Source of the DNA: Rhodococcus sp. 14-2483-1-2
Lineage (GTDB): Bacteria; Actinomycetota; Actinomycetes; Mycobacteriales; Mycobacteriaceae
DNA: 64,000 nucleotides
Assembly (NCBI RefSeq): GCF_002259405.1
Contig: NZ_NPFW01000014.1
Span: forward strand, 248,001 to 312,000
Direction of reading: 5' to 3'
Both the position numbers and the translations under genes were made by a program. Below are positions 53,034-62,291 of this stretch, piece after piece. Position 1 is the stretch's first letter; each line of letters begins with the position of its first letter. The notes under the pieces were generated by a model, which searched no databases, was not told the origin of the DNA, and saw only the letters and a list, made by a program, of their open reading frames with translations.

Positions 53034-54824
53034 ATGGCCGATCGGCACGAGAACAACTGGCAACCCGTCCGGCCACTGGACGACGACGTCCCCGAAGAAC
53101 ACGTGCCCCTGCCGGCGACACCTCCCGTTCGGTCCGATCTGGCGGCCGGCGCAACCGCCGGCGTAGCCGAGCCGGAGGCCAAGGCCGCGGCGCAGCGAGA
53201 GCCATTTCGATCGACCCCCATCACCATGCCGCCCGAAAGCATCGACAACCCGCCCGTATCGCAGCCCGAGCCCGCGCCGACACCGCCGCCGGTTCCTGCA
53301 CCGAGGGCCGCCGAATCCGCTGCCCAACCGAAGGACGGGTCTGCACCGGCGAAGGATGCCGCGGTCGCCGCGACCCCGGCCGAGGTGGACAAGACCGCAA
53401 CGGCAACACCGTCGACGCCCGTGGAACCGCCGAAGACCCCCGTGAAACCAATTCCTGCACCCGCGCCGCCCGAAGCAGGGCAGATCCCGAGCCCACCCGT
53501 CGTATCGGGACCGCCCCCGCCGCAGATCCCGGCGTCTCAGAACCCGGTGTCTCAGAACCATTGGGCTCCGCAGAATCGCGGTGGGTCGCAGATTTCGGGT
53601 GGGGCGCAGAATTTGGGTGGGGCGCAGAACAATTGGGTACCGCAGAACCCGCATGGGCAGTTCGCGCCGGAGGGGCAATGGAATCCCCAGAATCAGTGGA
53701 ACGCCCAGAATCAGTGGGGGCCTCAGCCCGGTCAGTGGCCGCAACCGCAGAATCAGCATCAGACACATCCGAGCCAGCCTCAGCCGCTTGGGCGTGGCCC
53801 GGGCGACGCGTTGATGGTCGCGCCAGGAGCGATGCCGGCCGTTGACCCGAGTCGGACGGGTGAGCACCTGGTCCCGCAGCAGGTGTCCTCGCTCGATCTC
53901 GGCAGTTCGTTGCTCGTCCGATCAGGGAATGCGCCGCCGGTGTCGGGGTGGCGTCGGGCGCTGTATTCGATGTCCCGCGGTCGTCTGGATGTGGGTAACA
54001 GTGCCACCCAGCAGCGACGCCTGGCTTTGACCGCGCAGGTGGATCAGCCCCTTGCCGGGTGTTATCGCGTCGCGGTGCTGTCGCTGAAGGGGGGTGTCGG
54101 TAAGACCACGACGACGGCCACACTCGGCTCGACGTTCGCCGAGATTCGAGGTGATCGGGTAATCGCTATCGATGCCAACCCCGATCGTGGAACGCTGGGG
54201 CAGAAGGTGCCGCCCGAGACGACCGCCACCGTTCGTAACCTGTTGCGCGACATACAGTCTCTGGACCGCTACAGCGACGTCAGGGCCTACACGTCGCAGA
54301 ATGTGCATCGGCTGGAAGTACTGGCATCCGATTCGGATCCGGCGGCTTCGGAGGCGTTCAGCGGTGAGGATTACGATCGCGCCGCGTCGCTGTTGGAGAA
54401 GTTCTACAGCATCGTCATCACGGACTGCGGCACCGGTCTGATGCACTCGGCCATGGAGAGCATTCTCCAGGGAACCGACACTCTGGTGGTGGTCAGCTCG
54501 GCCTCGGTGGACGGCGTGCGGAGTGCATCGGCAACGTTGGATTGGCTGGATGCGCACGGCTACCGCGAACTGGTCGCCAAATCGGTTGCGGTGGTCAACG
54601 GGGTTCGGCCGAGAGCCGGAAAAGTGGACCTGCACAAAGTTGTCGAACACTTCGAGCAGCGGTGCGCTCGAGTGCGGACGATCCCGTTCGACCCGCATCT
54701 CGAGGAGGGGGCGGAAATCGAACTCGATCGTCTTCGTGGTCGCACACGAAAGGCACTGTTGGAAGTCGCGGCTGCGGTAGCGGCAGGATTCTCCGACGCG
54801 CCCACCGCTTCCCACCGCAACTGA
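53034..54824 (+). CDS. MinD/ParA-like ATPase with long Pro/Gln-rich N-terminus (EspI/Rv0530-like)
   Basis: The 596-residue protein has a disordered N-terminal half rich in Pro, Ala, Gln and Asn, including a run of Q-N-x-W/G repeats at about residues 165-245, and a C-terminal ParA/MinD ATPase domain. The deviant Walker A KGGVGKT lies near residues 351-357, with IAIDANPDRGTLGQKV and IVITDCGTGLMHSAM (Walker B region) following. Similar architecture is found in Rv0530 and in ESX-linked EspI. ATG 53034 follows GGGGGGAA; ATG 53004 is an alternative. It lies at the Rv0530 position after ccsB. Its cellular role, possibly positioning or ATP-dependent regulation, is unknown. Confidence 0.84.
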   Translation: MADRHENNWQPVRPLDDDVPEEHVPLPATPPVRSDLAAGATAGVAEPEAKAAAQREPFRSTPITMPPESIDNPPVSQPEPAPTPPPVPAPRAAESAAQPKDGSAPAKDAAVAATPAEVDKTATATPSTPVEPPKTPVKPIPAPAPPEAGQIPSPPVVSGPPPPQIPASQNPVSQNHWAPQNRGGSQISGGAQNLGGAQNNWVPQNPHGQFAPEGQWNPQNQWNAQNQWGPQPGQWPQPQNQHQTHPSQPQPLGRGPGDALMVAPGAMPAVDPSRTGEHLVPQQVSSLDLGSSLLVRSGNAPPVSGWRRALYSMSRGRLDVGNSATQQRRLALTAQVDQPLAGCYRVAVLSLKGGVGKTTTTATLGSTFAEIRGDRVIAIDANPDRGTLGQKVPPETTATVRNLLRDIQSLDRYSDVRAYTSQNVHRLEVLASDSDPAASEAFSGEDYDRAASLLEKFYSIVITDCGTGLMHSAMESILQGTDTLVVVSSASVDGVRSASATLDWLDAHGYRELVAKSVAVVNGVRPRAGKVDLHKVVEHFEQRCARVRTIPFDPHLEEGAEIELDRLRGRTRKALLEVAAAVAAGFSDAPTASHRN

Positions 54825-54837
54825 GAACTACCGGACC

Positions 54838-55035
54838 TTACTCACTGGGTTCGGTACCGGCCTCGGTCCCGTCTTTCCCTCCGCGGCGAGCTTCACGGTT
54901 GATTCGCCACAGAAAATCGGGATCGTCATCGGGTCCGACAGTGCGGGTCGGTGGAGCCTGGGTGCTGGGTCCGAATGCCTTCCAGAACAGCACGATCACT
55001 GCCACCAAGCCGATCAACGCCAATAGATAGATCAC
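54838..55035 (-). CDS. Small single-pass membrane protein, 65 aa
   Basis: The protein has one N-terminal helix (IYLLALIGLVAVIVLFWKAFG) and a charged tail with DDDPDFLWRINREARRGGKD. GTG 55035 follows AGGAGGTG, a very strong Shine-Dalgarno, which supports expression. It is convergent with the MinD-like gene and downstream of bldC on the same strand. Function unknown. Confidence 0.7.
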   Translation of the reverse strand: MIYLLALIGLVAVIVLFWKAFGPSTQAPPTRTVGPDDDPDFLWRINREARRGGKDGTEAGTEPSE

Positions 55036-55171
55036 GACGCACCTCCTACTACGAGGGTAGCCGTGATGCAACGGCCCCCGCACCCGTCGAGCGTCGAAGA
55101 TTCCTGAGAATGTTCGATGAGTTCGTCAGGGTGCGGCTACCGCGTGCGGTTCGCTCTCCGGGACTTGCGAA

Positions 55172-55387
55172 TCAGTGGTGTGCGCCGGCTTCCGTAGTCA
55201 GAGAGGTCAGCAGTTGCATGACCTCGGTCTCACGGAATCGACGGTGCCCGCCCGGAGTGCGGAGCGATCCGAGGCGGCCGGCGTGTGCCCAGCGTGTCAC
55301 CGTCTTGGGATCGACGTGAAAAAGCGCGGCTACCTGACCCGGCGTGAGAAGTGAGTCCTGAGCCTTGTGGAATGTGGGTGCGCTCAT
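55172..55387 (-). CDS. bldC: BldC-type MerR-like DNA-binding protein
   Basis: The 71-residue protein is a single DNA-binding domain, LLTPGQVAALFHVDPKTVTRWA, AGRLGSLRTPGGHRRFRETEV, nearly identical to BldC of Streptomyces, a head-to-tail DNA-binding regulator of development. In Rhodococcus, which does not sporulate, its role is unknown. AGGAGG precedes ATG 55387. A second excisionase-type regulator is at 21754-21990. Confidence 0.9.
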   Translation of the reverse strand: MSAPTFHKAQDSLLTPGQVAALFHVDPKTVTRWAHAGRLGSLRTPGGHRRFRETEVMQLLTSLTTEAGAHH

Positions 55388-55585
55388 CTGTCGTGTCCTC
55401 CTACGATTCGGTTCGGCGCATATGCGTCGAACCGGAGATATCGGTCTGCTGCGTTCGATCCCCATGGTTGCACTCGAACCCCTAGGTACTCGACTGATAC
55501 AAGGTTGGTAAAGGGGAGGTAATGGACAAATCGGTCACGCCGGGGGTGGGTCGGAGCACCGGCCGAGCCCGGTAGATTGGGACCC

Positions 55586-55939
55586 GTGAGTGACGCGACG
55601 AATGCCGACAGCAACGATCCGACCAGCGAAAATGTCGCGCCAGGTAGGTCGGCGAAGAAGTCTCTCGCCGTCAACCTCGGTGTCTACACCTTCGCTCGAC
55701 TGGCGCTCGTCATCGTGATCGCCGCCGTCATCGTCGGCGTCGGTTTACTCTTCGGCGTCGAGGTTCCGGTGCTCGTGGCCGCGATTTTCTCGGTGCTGAT
55801 CTCGCTGCCACTGTCGCTGCTCCTGTTCAAGAACATGCGCATCCGCGTGAACGAGTCCATTGCAGCCGTCGACGAGGACAGGCGCGCCGCCCGCGCGGAC
55901 CTGCAGTCGAAGCTGCGCGGTGAAGACGGCAAGAAATGA
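55586..55939 (+). CDS. DUF4229 membrane protein
   Basis: The 117-residue protein has two membrane helices ([22 protein letters not shown] and [20 protein letters not shown]) and the family ending [25 protein letters not shown]. This is the DUF4229 pattern of actinobacteria; function unknown. GTG 55586 is preferred to the in-frame TTG 55577. It overlaps the following gene by ATGA. Confidence 0.83.
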   Translation: MSDATNADSNDPTSENVAPGRSAKKSLAVNLGVYTFARLALVIVIAAVIVGVGLLFGVEVPVLVAAIFSVLISLPLSLLLFKNMRIRVNESIAAVDEDRRAARADLQSKLRGEDGKK

Positions 55940-57018
55940 CCAGGTCGGTCGATCACTCCGGATCACGGGCATGGGTCGACAACGCGGTCCGGTTGATCGA
56001 GGCCGATTCCCAGCGCAGCGCCGACACGCACCTGCTGCGATACCCCCTCCCCGCAGCCTGGGGAATCTCGCTGTACCTCAAGGACGAGTCGACGCACATC
56101 ACCGGCAGCCTGAAGCATCGGCTGGCTCGGTCGCTCTTTCTGTACGCAATCTGCAACGGCTGGGTCACCGAACGCACCACGGTGATCGAGGCATCGTCGG
56201 GCTCCACTGCCGTCAGTGAAGCGTATTTCGCCGGACTGCTCGGACTGAAGTTCGTCGCCGTGATGCCACGGAGCACCAGCCCGGCCAAGGTCGCACTCAT
56301 CGAGTCCCATGGCGGAAGGTGTCACTTCGTCGATCGGCCCGGCGAGATGTACACCGAGGCGCATCGACTCGCGGCCGAGCCCGACAGTCACTACATGGAC
56401 CAGTTCACGCACGCCGAACGGGCCACCGACTGGCGCGGAAACAACAACATCGCGGAGTCCATCTTCGACCAACTTCGGCTCGAGGAATGCCCCATTCCCG
56501 ACTGGGTGGTCGTCGGCGCGGGGACCGGAGGAACCAGCGCCACCATCGGCCGCTACATCCGATATCGCAGGCATGCAACGCAGTTGGCAGTGGTGGACCC
56601 CGAGAATTCGGCGTTCATCGGCGGCTACGAGTCCGGAGACGCGGGCTACGAGACAGGACTGTCCTCCCGGATCGAGGGCATCGGCCGACCGCGCGTGGAA
56701 CCCTCGTTCGTCGGCCAGGTGATCGATCGCATGATCGCAGTGCCCGACGCCGCCTCCGTGGCCGCGGCACGATTCACCTCGGACGCACTCGGCAAACGAG
56801 TGGGCGGTTCGACGGGCACCAACATCTGGGGTGCCTTCGGATTGATCGCGGAGATGATCGCCGCAGGCCGCAGTGGCAGTGTGGTGACGCTGCTGTGCGA
56901 CGGCGGAGATCGGTATTCGCAGACCTACTTCGACGACACCTGGGTCTCGAACCAGGGGATGGATCTCGACGAACCGACCGCAGCCCTCGAACAGTTCATT
57001 CGTACCGGGGTGCTCTGA
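55936..57018 (+). CDS. cds1: PLP-dependent cysteine desulfhydrase/synthase-like protein (Cds1-like)
   Basis: The 360-residue protein belongs to the cysteine-synthase fold: the PLP lysine in [15 protein letters not shown], substrate-binding [15 protein letters not shown], and the phosphate loop [14 protein letters not shown]. It resembles mycobacterial Cds1 (Rv3684), which releases hydrogen sulfide from cysteine, more than CysK/CysM because of the extended N-terminus and C-terminus. Coupling to a membrane protein by ATGA is unusual. Activity as desulfhydrase or synthase cannot be decided from sequence alone. Confidence 0.8.
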   Translation: MTRSVDHSGSRAWVDNAVRLIEADSQRSADTHLLRYPLPAAWGISLYLKDESTHITGSLKHRLARSLFLYAICNGWVTERTTVIEASSGSTAVSEAYFAGLLGLKFVAVMPRSTSPAKVALIESHGGRCHFVDRPGEMYTEAHRLAAEPDSHYMDQFTHAERATDWRGNNNIAESIFDQLRLEECPIPDWVVVGAGTGGTSATIGRYIRYRRHATQLAVVDPENSAFIGGYESGDAGYETGLSSRIEGIGRPRVEPSFVGQVIDRMIAVPDAASVAAARFTSDALGKRVGGSTGTNIWGAFGLIAEMIAAGRSGSVVTLLCDGGDRYSQTYFDDTWVSNQGMDLDEPTAALEQFIRTGVL

Positions 57019-57024
57019 GGCGAG

Positions 57025-57342
57025 CTACTTGCTCACCGCCATCGATGCCGCCGCAGTTGCAGCGGACACCGCCCCGACCGCCGGCCAGGCACCGATCTTC
57101 TTGGCCAGCGGGTGCGAAGCACCGAACGCAACGAGGTAGGTCCCGACCAGCACACCGGCGCGGGTCGAACCGGAAGACTTCTGCCACCGAGTCGTACATG
57201 CCACGCCGACGGCTGCCAGAACCGCTCCGCCGAGCTGACGATTGTGCGACTTCCGGGCAACGGCGAAGCCGCCGAGCAGACCTCCGGCAGCGAGTGCGGA
57301 CGTGGCAAGTGAGCGACGAGAGTCGGTGATGAGCATGGTCAT
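57025..57342 (-). CDS. Small membrane protein following pepN
   Basis: The 105-residue protein is Ala/Gly-rich with three or four weak hydrophobic segments (SALAAGGLLGGFAVA, LGGAVLAAVGVACTT, GVLVGTYLVAFGASHPLA, PAVGAVSAATAAASMAV). ATG 57342 overlaps the pepN TGA (TGATG); ATG 57336 is an alternative start. Function unknown. Confidence 0.65.
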   Translation of the reverse strand: MTMLITDSRRSLATSALAAGGLLGGFAVARKSHNRQLGGAVLAAVGVACTTRWQKSSGSTRAGVLVGTYLVAFGASHPLAKKIGAWPAVGAVSAATAAASMAVSK

Positions 57343-59801
57343 CACCCTAGCCGCGCCTGCACCCGCAGGCTCCTCGCCAAGTGGTCTCGTTGCTCGATCA
57401 CCAAGCGCCGCAGGGCCGCCGGTGCCCATTCGTGCTCGGCGATCCAGCTGTCCGCGGCCTCCGTCGACGACTGCTGCGGGAACAGGCGGACGACGATTCG
57501 CCTGGCGATCTCGATGCTGCGCGAGGTCCACAACGAGGAGATGGACTCGAAGTACCGGTTGTCGTAAGGCTGGGTCAGGTCCGGTCGGTGCCCCGCTCCG
57601 AAGCCGGTGATGAAGGCGTCGAGAACATCGTTGGACGCATCGTCGCGCTCGGTGATCGCAGTCCACGCCCTCGCTTTGACCTCGGCATCGGGTATCGCCG
57701 TCGACGCTGCGGTGTGCGCGGTACGTCCCGACGAGGTGTCGTCGGAGGCCAGCTCTGCGTCGAGCTCGGCCGAGGTCGCGTTCCCTGTTGCGGCCAGGGC
57801 CAACCAGAACGACCAGCGCTGGTCGGGATCGAGACGTAGGCCCGACACCGTAGCCGTGCCGTCGAGAAGTGCGCGCAAGTCGGCTGCGCGGGAGCCGTCG
57901 AGTTGGGCTGCGGCCGCAGTGGCTCGCGCCCACACCAACTGGGTATCGCTCCCAGGCTCGCTCGCGTGCAGTTGCGTCCACGACGCCTCGAGCCACTGCC
58001 GGATCGGTTCGGCCCGTCGGTCCTTCGGGAGGTAGTGCTCGAGGGTGTACGCCACGTTCGCCGTGACCGCTGACAGCAGGCCGATCTTGGGTTCGTTCGG
58101 TGCGAATTGGGTTGCAATGTCGATATATTCGAGTGCAGACAGCTCGGCGTCGCGGGTGGAGTTCCACAGCGCCGACCACACCAGGCCTCGGGCGAGAGGA
58201 TCGACGATGCGATCGAGGTGGTTCCGCACGGTGGTAGTCGAGCGCTCGTCGAATCGGATCTTGGCGTACGTCAGGTCGTCGTCGTTGAGCAGAACCAGCG
58301 CGGCATCGGGAAAGTCGACCGGCGTTCGTGCCTCGGTGATGTCGAGCTCTCGACGGTCGGTTCTCGTCAGATTCCCGGCCTCGTCGAGGTCGTAGAGCCC
58401 GACGGCAATTCGGTGAGGCCGCGGATCTGTCTGCTCGACGGCATCGCCGGTGTAACTGAGCGTGGAGACACCGGTGGTCTGCAGCCATGCTGCAGCCCAG
58501 GTGTCGAGGTCGCGTCCGCTCGCGGTGGACATGTCTCTCAGCAGATCGGTCAGTGTGGTGTTCCCGAAAGCATGGGTGCGGAAGTAGGTGCGGGACGCTG
58601 CGAAGAAGGCGTCTGCACCCACGAACGCCCCGAGTTGTTTGAGGACACTCGCCCCCTTGGCGTAGGTGATGCCGTCGAAGTTGAGCTTCGCGGCCTCGAG
58701 GTCGGTGATGTCCGCGACGATCGGGTGGGTGGTCGGGAGCTGATCCTGCAGGTACGCCCACGCTTTCCGCCGATTGGCGAAGCTGACCCAGGCATCGGTG
58801 AATCGGGTGGCCTCGGCCGACGCGTACGCACCCATGAAGTCCGCGAAGGATTCCTTGAGCCACAGGTCATCCCACCACTGCATCGTGACGAGGTCGCCGA
58901 ACCACATGTGCGCCATCTCGTGCAGAATCGTGTTTGCGCGGGCCTCGTACTGAGCTTCGGTTGCCGCAGAACGGAATACGTACGATTCGGTGAACGTGAC
59001 GAGGCCGGGATTCTCCATCGCGCCGAGGTTGTACTCGGGAACGAAGATCTGGTCGTACTTTCCGAACGGGTACGGGTAGTCGAACTTGTCGTGAAAGAAG
59101 TCGAGGCCCCGCTTCGTGGTGTCGAAGATGTCCTCGGCGTCGAAGTATTCGGAGAGAGACGCGCGGCAATAGGCGCCGAGGGGGACGGTGAGTTCGCCTC
59201 GCGTCCAGGACGATTGGACACGGTGATACGGACCGGCCGCAACTGCGGTGATGTAGGTCGATATCGGCAGGGTCGGCGCGAATGTGGTGACCGTGTCGGC
59301 GGTGGTTCCCTCGCGGTTCGACAGCACGGTCCACGTCGGTGGAGCCGTGACCGTCAGAGTGAATGGGGCTTTGAGGTCCGGTTGCTCGAAGTTCGCGAAC
59401 ACCCGGCGTGCATCGGCCGGTTCGTACTGCGTGTAGAGGTAGACGTTGTCGTCGACGGGATCGACGAACCGATGTAGTCCTTCACCCGACCGGCTGTACC
59501 GTCCCTGCGCACGAATCCGGACGATGTTGTGCTCGGCGAGCCCGACCAGTTGAATCCGGGAGCCGTCGTAATCGACCGCCGTGTCGATGCCGTTCACGGT
59601 GACTTCGTCGACTGCTGCACCGATGAAATCCACCCATGTCGCAGCCGTGGTCGCGTCGAATTCGATGGTTGTCACGGTCTCGAAGGTGTCGAGGTCCGCA
59701 TCCTCTGCGCGTAGAAGATCCAGGTGAACGCGGTAATTCACCCCGCTGATGTGGCGCGATCGCCTACGAGTTTCGGTCCGGGTCAGATTCGCAGTGCTCA
59801 C
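57342..59801 (-). CDS. pepN: Aminopeptidase N (M1 family)
   Basis: PepN removes N-terminal residues from peptides in the cytosol. The 819-residue protein has the exopeptidase motif LGAMENPG, the zinc motif HEMAH near residue 294 and the third ligand Glu in LWLKESFADFMGAY. The C-terminal ERAP1-like helical domain follows from about residue 500. GTG 59801 gives VSTANLTRTETRRRSRH and the usual family length. It is followed by an overlapping small membrane-protein gene. Confidence 0.93.
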   Translation of the reverse strand: MSTANLTRTETRRRSRHISGVNYRVHLDLLRAEDADLDTFETVTTIEFDATTAATWVDFIGAAVDEVTVNGIDTAVDYDGSRIQLVGLAEHNIVRIRAQGRYSRSGEGLHRFVDPVDDNVYLYTQYEPADARRVFANFEQPDLKAPFTLTVTAPPTWTVLSNREGTTADTVTTFAPTLPISTYITAVAAGPYHRVQSSWTRGELTVPLGAYCRASLSEYFDAEDIFDTTKRGLDFFHDKFDYPYPFGKYDQIFVPEYNLGAMENPGLVTFTESYVFRSAATEAQYEARANTILHEMAHMWFGDLVTMQWWDDLWLKESFADFMGAYASAEATRFTDAWVSFANRRKAWAYLQDQLPTTHPIVADITDLEAAKLNFDGITYAKGASVLKQLGAFVGADAFFAASRTYFRTHAFGNTTLTDLLRDMSTASGRDLDTWAAAWLQTTGVSTLSYTGDAVEQTDPRPHRIAVGLYDLDEAGNLTRTDRRELDITEARTPVDFPDAALVLLNDDDLTYAKIRFDERSTTTVRNHLDRIVDPLARGLVWSALWNSTRDAELSALEYIDIATQFAPNEPKIGLLSAVTANVAYTLEHYLPKDRRAEPIRQWLEASWTQLHASEPGSDTQLVWARATAAAAQLDGSRAADLRALLDGTATVSGLRLDPDQRWSFWLALAATGNATSAELDAELASDDTSSGRTAHTAASTAIPDAEVKARAWTAITERDDASNDVLDAFITGFGAGHRPDLTQPYDNRYFESISSLWTSRSIEIARRIVVRLFPQQSSTEAADSWIAEHEWAPAALRRLVIEQRDHLARSLRVQARLG

Positions 59802-59826
59802 CGAACCAACCCTATGCGATCGGTTT

Positions 59827-61203
59827 TCACAGGGTCGGCGCGGTGAAGTAGTGATTTCCGAGAGGGTCGACGATATGAAGGACTCCTTCCGGCAGTAGTT
59901 CGGTGCGCCAGAGCTTGCGCGTTTTGAGGTTGTGGTGGAGCCGGCAGCGTGGTCCGATGTTCGTCTGGATCGTCCAGCCCCCTCGCTCCGGATTCTGCCG
60001 ATCGAATTCGACGATGTGGTCGAGGTCGCACCGCTCCGAAGGCACGTTGCAGCCAGGATGCAGGCAGTACGGATGTTCGGCCCGAACCTGCGCGGCAAGG
60101 GCCCTGCTCGGCGCGTAGGTCAGTGCCCCCGGCGGCGGGGTCGTCATGCCTCCGTGTCCGTCGGGGTGTAGGGCGTGGACTGCGCGAGGGTTGTTCTCGA
60201 CGATGGCACGCCAGCGTTCGATCAAGGTCCCTCCGCCCGGTCTCGATCGAGTCGTTGTATCAGGCGGCGGTGCGTCGGGTGGCGGTGCATCGGGTGGGAG
60301 TGGGTCCGTCGGTGACTTGTCCAGTTGCTCCCTCGTCGGGCGCTCCGGCCCCGGCGGTGCGGAACTCGTTCCCTCGGTGGCTGTTTCACCGGTGGCGTCG
60401 GCATTTGCGTCCGTACGTTCGGGCTTCACTGCCACCGGCTCACCGTGTTCGGGAGCCTCGGGATCCGCGACGTCACCTCGAGAGGTCAGGCACGTCGAGC
60501 ACTCGCACAGCAGTGCCTCGCCGCGCATCAGTGCAGTCTGTGCGTCGCCCCGTCGTTGATCGTCCGAACGCGGATCCTCGGGGTGCAAGCGGGAGACTTC
60601 GGCACCGATTCGCGAAAGCTGTTCGTCGGCTTCGCCGTCGGTCATCACGGCAGTGAGGCTCGACAGTCCTCGTGCCCGTCGACGCACCCGGATGCGCTTC
60701 TCTGTGCGCGCGGCACGCTTGCGTACTTCGCGGTCCCAATCTGGATCGGCTTCGGTGAGCAGTCGATCGATCTCGCGACCCAGGGTGCCCGGTGCAATTT
60801 CTGCGGCAGCTTTGAGAACCTCGGCTTCGATGGCGACGACTGTTTCCGGACGCGCATGAAGCAGATGGTCGTGGATCGTCTTGACCCGCTCCATGTCGAG
60901 CGAGCCGTCGATGAAACTGTTCCGTACGAGGGGACGCAGTTGCCGCCACATTTGAAGCTTGTTGTGAACGGCGGCGAAGGTGGACGACATTGCCGCAGCA
61001 AGTTCGCAGATCGCCGAGCTGTAGAGATCTTTTTCGGTCACTCCTGTGTCCCACGGCGAGGCGCATAGTGTTCGGCCATGAACGTAGTCGTCCATGAGCG
61101 CCAGTTCCGATGCTGCGGCGGCGTTTATCGTCCGGCGCGCACCGAGAACGTCGGCGAGTGCACAGTGATCGTCCGCCATCCACGTCGACTCGCGTAGCCC
61201 CAT
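59827..61203 (-). CDS. DUF222 protein with C-terminal HNH nuclease domain
   Basis: The 458-residue protein has a DUF222 region (about residues 1-210) and a C-terminal HNH domain with YCLHPGCNVPSERCDLDHI and CRLHHNLKTRK, the paired cysteines and histidines of the fold. A proline-rich acidic linker (about residues 255-325) joins them. ATG 61203 follows GGGGGG at 5-nt spacing. Such genes are multicopy in Mycobacterium and Rhodococcus and related to 13E12-type repeats; their function is unknown and mobility is possible. Confidence 0.86.
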   Translation of the reverse strand: MGLRESTWMADDHCALADVLGARRTINAAAASELALMDDYVHGRTLCASPWDTGVTEKDLYSSAICELAAAMSSTFAAVHNKLQMWRQLRPLVRNSFIDGSLDMERVKTIHDHLLHARPETVVAIEAEVLKAAAEIAPGTLGREIDRLLTEADPDWDREVRKRAARTEKRIRVRRRARGLSSLTAVMTDGEADEQLSRIGAEVSRLHPEDPRSDDQRRGDAQTALMRGEALLCECSTCLTSRGDVADPEAPEHGEPVAVKPERTDANADATGETATEGTSSAPPGPERPTREQLDKSPTDPLPPDAPPPDAPPPDTTTRSRPGGGTLIERWRAIVENNPRAVHALHPDGHGGMTTPPPGALTYAPSRALAAQVRAEHPYCLHPGCNVPSERCDLDHIVEFDRQNPERGGWTIQTNIGPRCRLHHNLKTRKLWRTELLPEGVLHIVDPLGNHYFTAPTL

Positions 61204-61295
61204 GTCACCCCCCAGCGACGAAGAGTCGAACTCGTATTCGACCCGTTGCCGAGAAGTGTAGAACCGGGCACCGACAAGTTCTGATCACGAGACGA

Positions 61296-62204
61296 TCAGC
61301 GCGAGCGAACGGCCGAGGCGACATCGAGAGCCAGCAGGTAGTGATTGATGTCGATCGCTGCCCGAGAGCCAGCTGCTGCCGAATTGATCAATTGTGCCGG
61401 CGAGTCCGAGACGTTGCCCGCTGCCCACAGTCCGTCCATGCTGGTGCGGCCGGTCGGGTCGGTTGCCACCCATCCGTTCTCCAGCTGCGCGCATCCGATT
61501 CGGGTGAGCAGACTGTCGTTGGGGACGAACGTCGGGCCGACGAAGACGACCGCTCTGGGAACGACGGTGCCGTCGACGAGTTCCACGCCTTCGACTACGC
61601 CGTCTTCCGCGACGAGCCGAGACACCGGTACGTCCACGATTCCGACGGACCGGGCGTCGAGTCCGATCCGTTCGTCTTCGGTCAGTTCGATCCCGTTAGT
61701 GAAGAAGATGACGTCCGACGACCATTGGCGAATCAGCGAGGCCTGATGGACGGTGAACGGTCGATTGGATCCGCCGATCACGGCAATGGGTTGATCTCGC
61801 ACCTCGTAGCCGTGGCAGTACGGGCAATGCAAGACCCCCGAGCCCCAGTGCTCGCGTACGCCCGGAATGTCGGGCAGTTCGTCCCGCAGCCCCGTGGACA
61901 TCAATACCGATCTGGAATCGAGGACCGAGCCGCTCTCGAGGTGCACCGCGAAACTGTCGTCGATGCGAGTGACGTTGCCCTGCAGAATCTCTCCGCCGTA
62001 TCGGATGACCTCGTCGCGGCCGGCCTCGCGTAGCTCGTTGGGGGATGCGCCATCACGCGACAGAAAACCGTGAACGTGATCTGCAGGCGCATTGCGTGGA
62101 TGCCCGGCGTCGACGAGGACCACCCGTCGTCGTGCGCGAGCCAGCAGTGTCGCGGCACTGAGTCCGGCGGGGCCGCCGCCGATCACCACGGTGTCGTACG
62201 TCAA
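61296..62204 (-). CDS. Thioredoxin-reductase-like FAD/NAD(P)H oxidoreductase
   Basis: This 302-residue flavoprotein has two nucleotide-binding domains, VVIGGGPAGLSAATLLARARRRVVLVDAG at the N-terminus and PIAVIGGSNRPF in the middle. A CPYC redox pair sits near residue 136, and WAAGNVSDSPAQLINSAAAGSRAA closes the FAD site. Related proteins include thioredoxin reductases and actinobacterial ferredoxin/flavodoxin or bacilliredoxin reductases. No thioredoxin gene is adjacent. It is divergent from a MarR regulator, with a palindrome between, which suggests regulation by that MarR. Confidence 0.85.
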   Translation of the reverse strand: MTYDTVVIGGGPAGLSAATLLARARRRVVLVDAGHPRNAPADHVHGFLSRDGASPNELREAGRDEVIRYGGEILQGNVTRIDDSFAVHLESGSVLDSRSVLMSTGLRDELPDIPGVREHWGSGVLHCPYCHGYEVRDQPIAVIGGSNRPFTVHQASLIRQWSSDVIFFTNGIELTEDERIGLDARSVGIVDVPVSRLVAEDGVVEGVELVDGTVVPRAVVFVGPTFVPNDSLLTRIGCAQLENGWVATDPTGRTSMDGLWAAGNVSDSPAQLINSAAAGSRAAIDINHYLLALDVASAVRSR

Positions 62205-62260
62205 GACGCCTCCTCGTGAATGAGTCGATGAGATGAATTAGGCTGTGAACGTAGCAGAAC

Positions 62261-62276
62261 TGTCAACCGGTTAACA
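62261..62276. promoter_or_regulatory. Near-perfect palindrome between FAD-reductase and MarR genes
   Basis: TGTCAACCGGTTAACA (62261-62276) is a 16-bp palindrome with one mismatched pair and an AACCGGTT centre. It lies between the two divergent starts (62204 and 62292), where a MarR dimer could repress both. Confidence 0.65.
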
Positions 62277-62291
62277 ATATTGGTGGTGACG

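Noticed and set aside
57345..58863. Upstream extension of the small membrane-protein frame through pepN
   Set aside because: It is antisense-like low-complexity Arg/Pro sequence in the pepN coding region; the TGATG junction gives the real start.
59827..61203. DUF222-HNH gene as an active mobile element
   Set aside because: No terminal repeats, target duplication or transposase were seen; it is a common chromosomal multicopy family.
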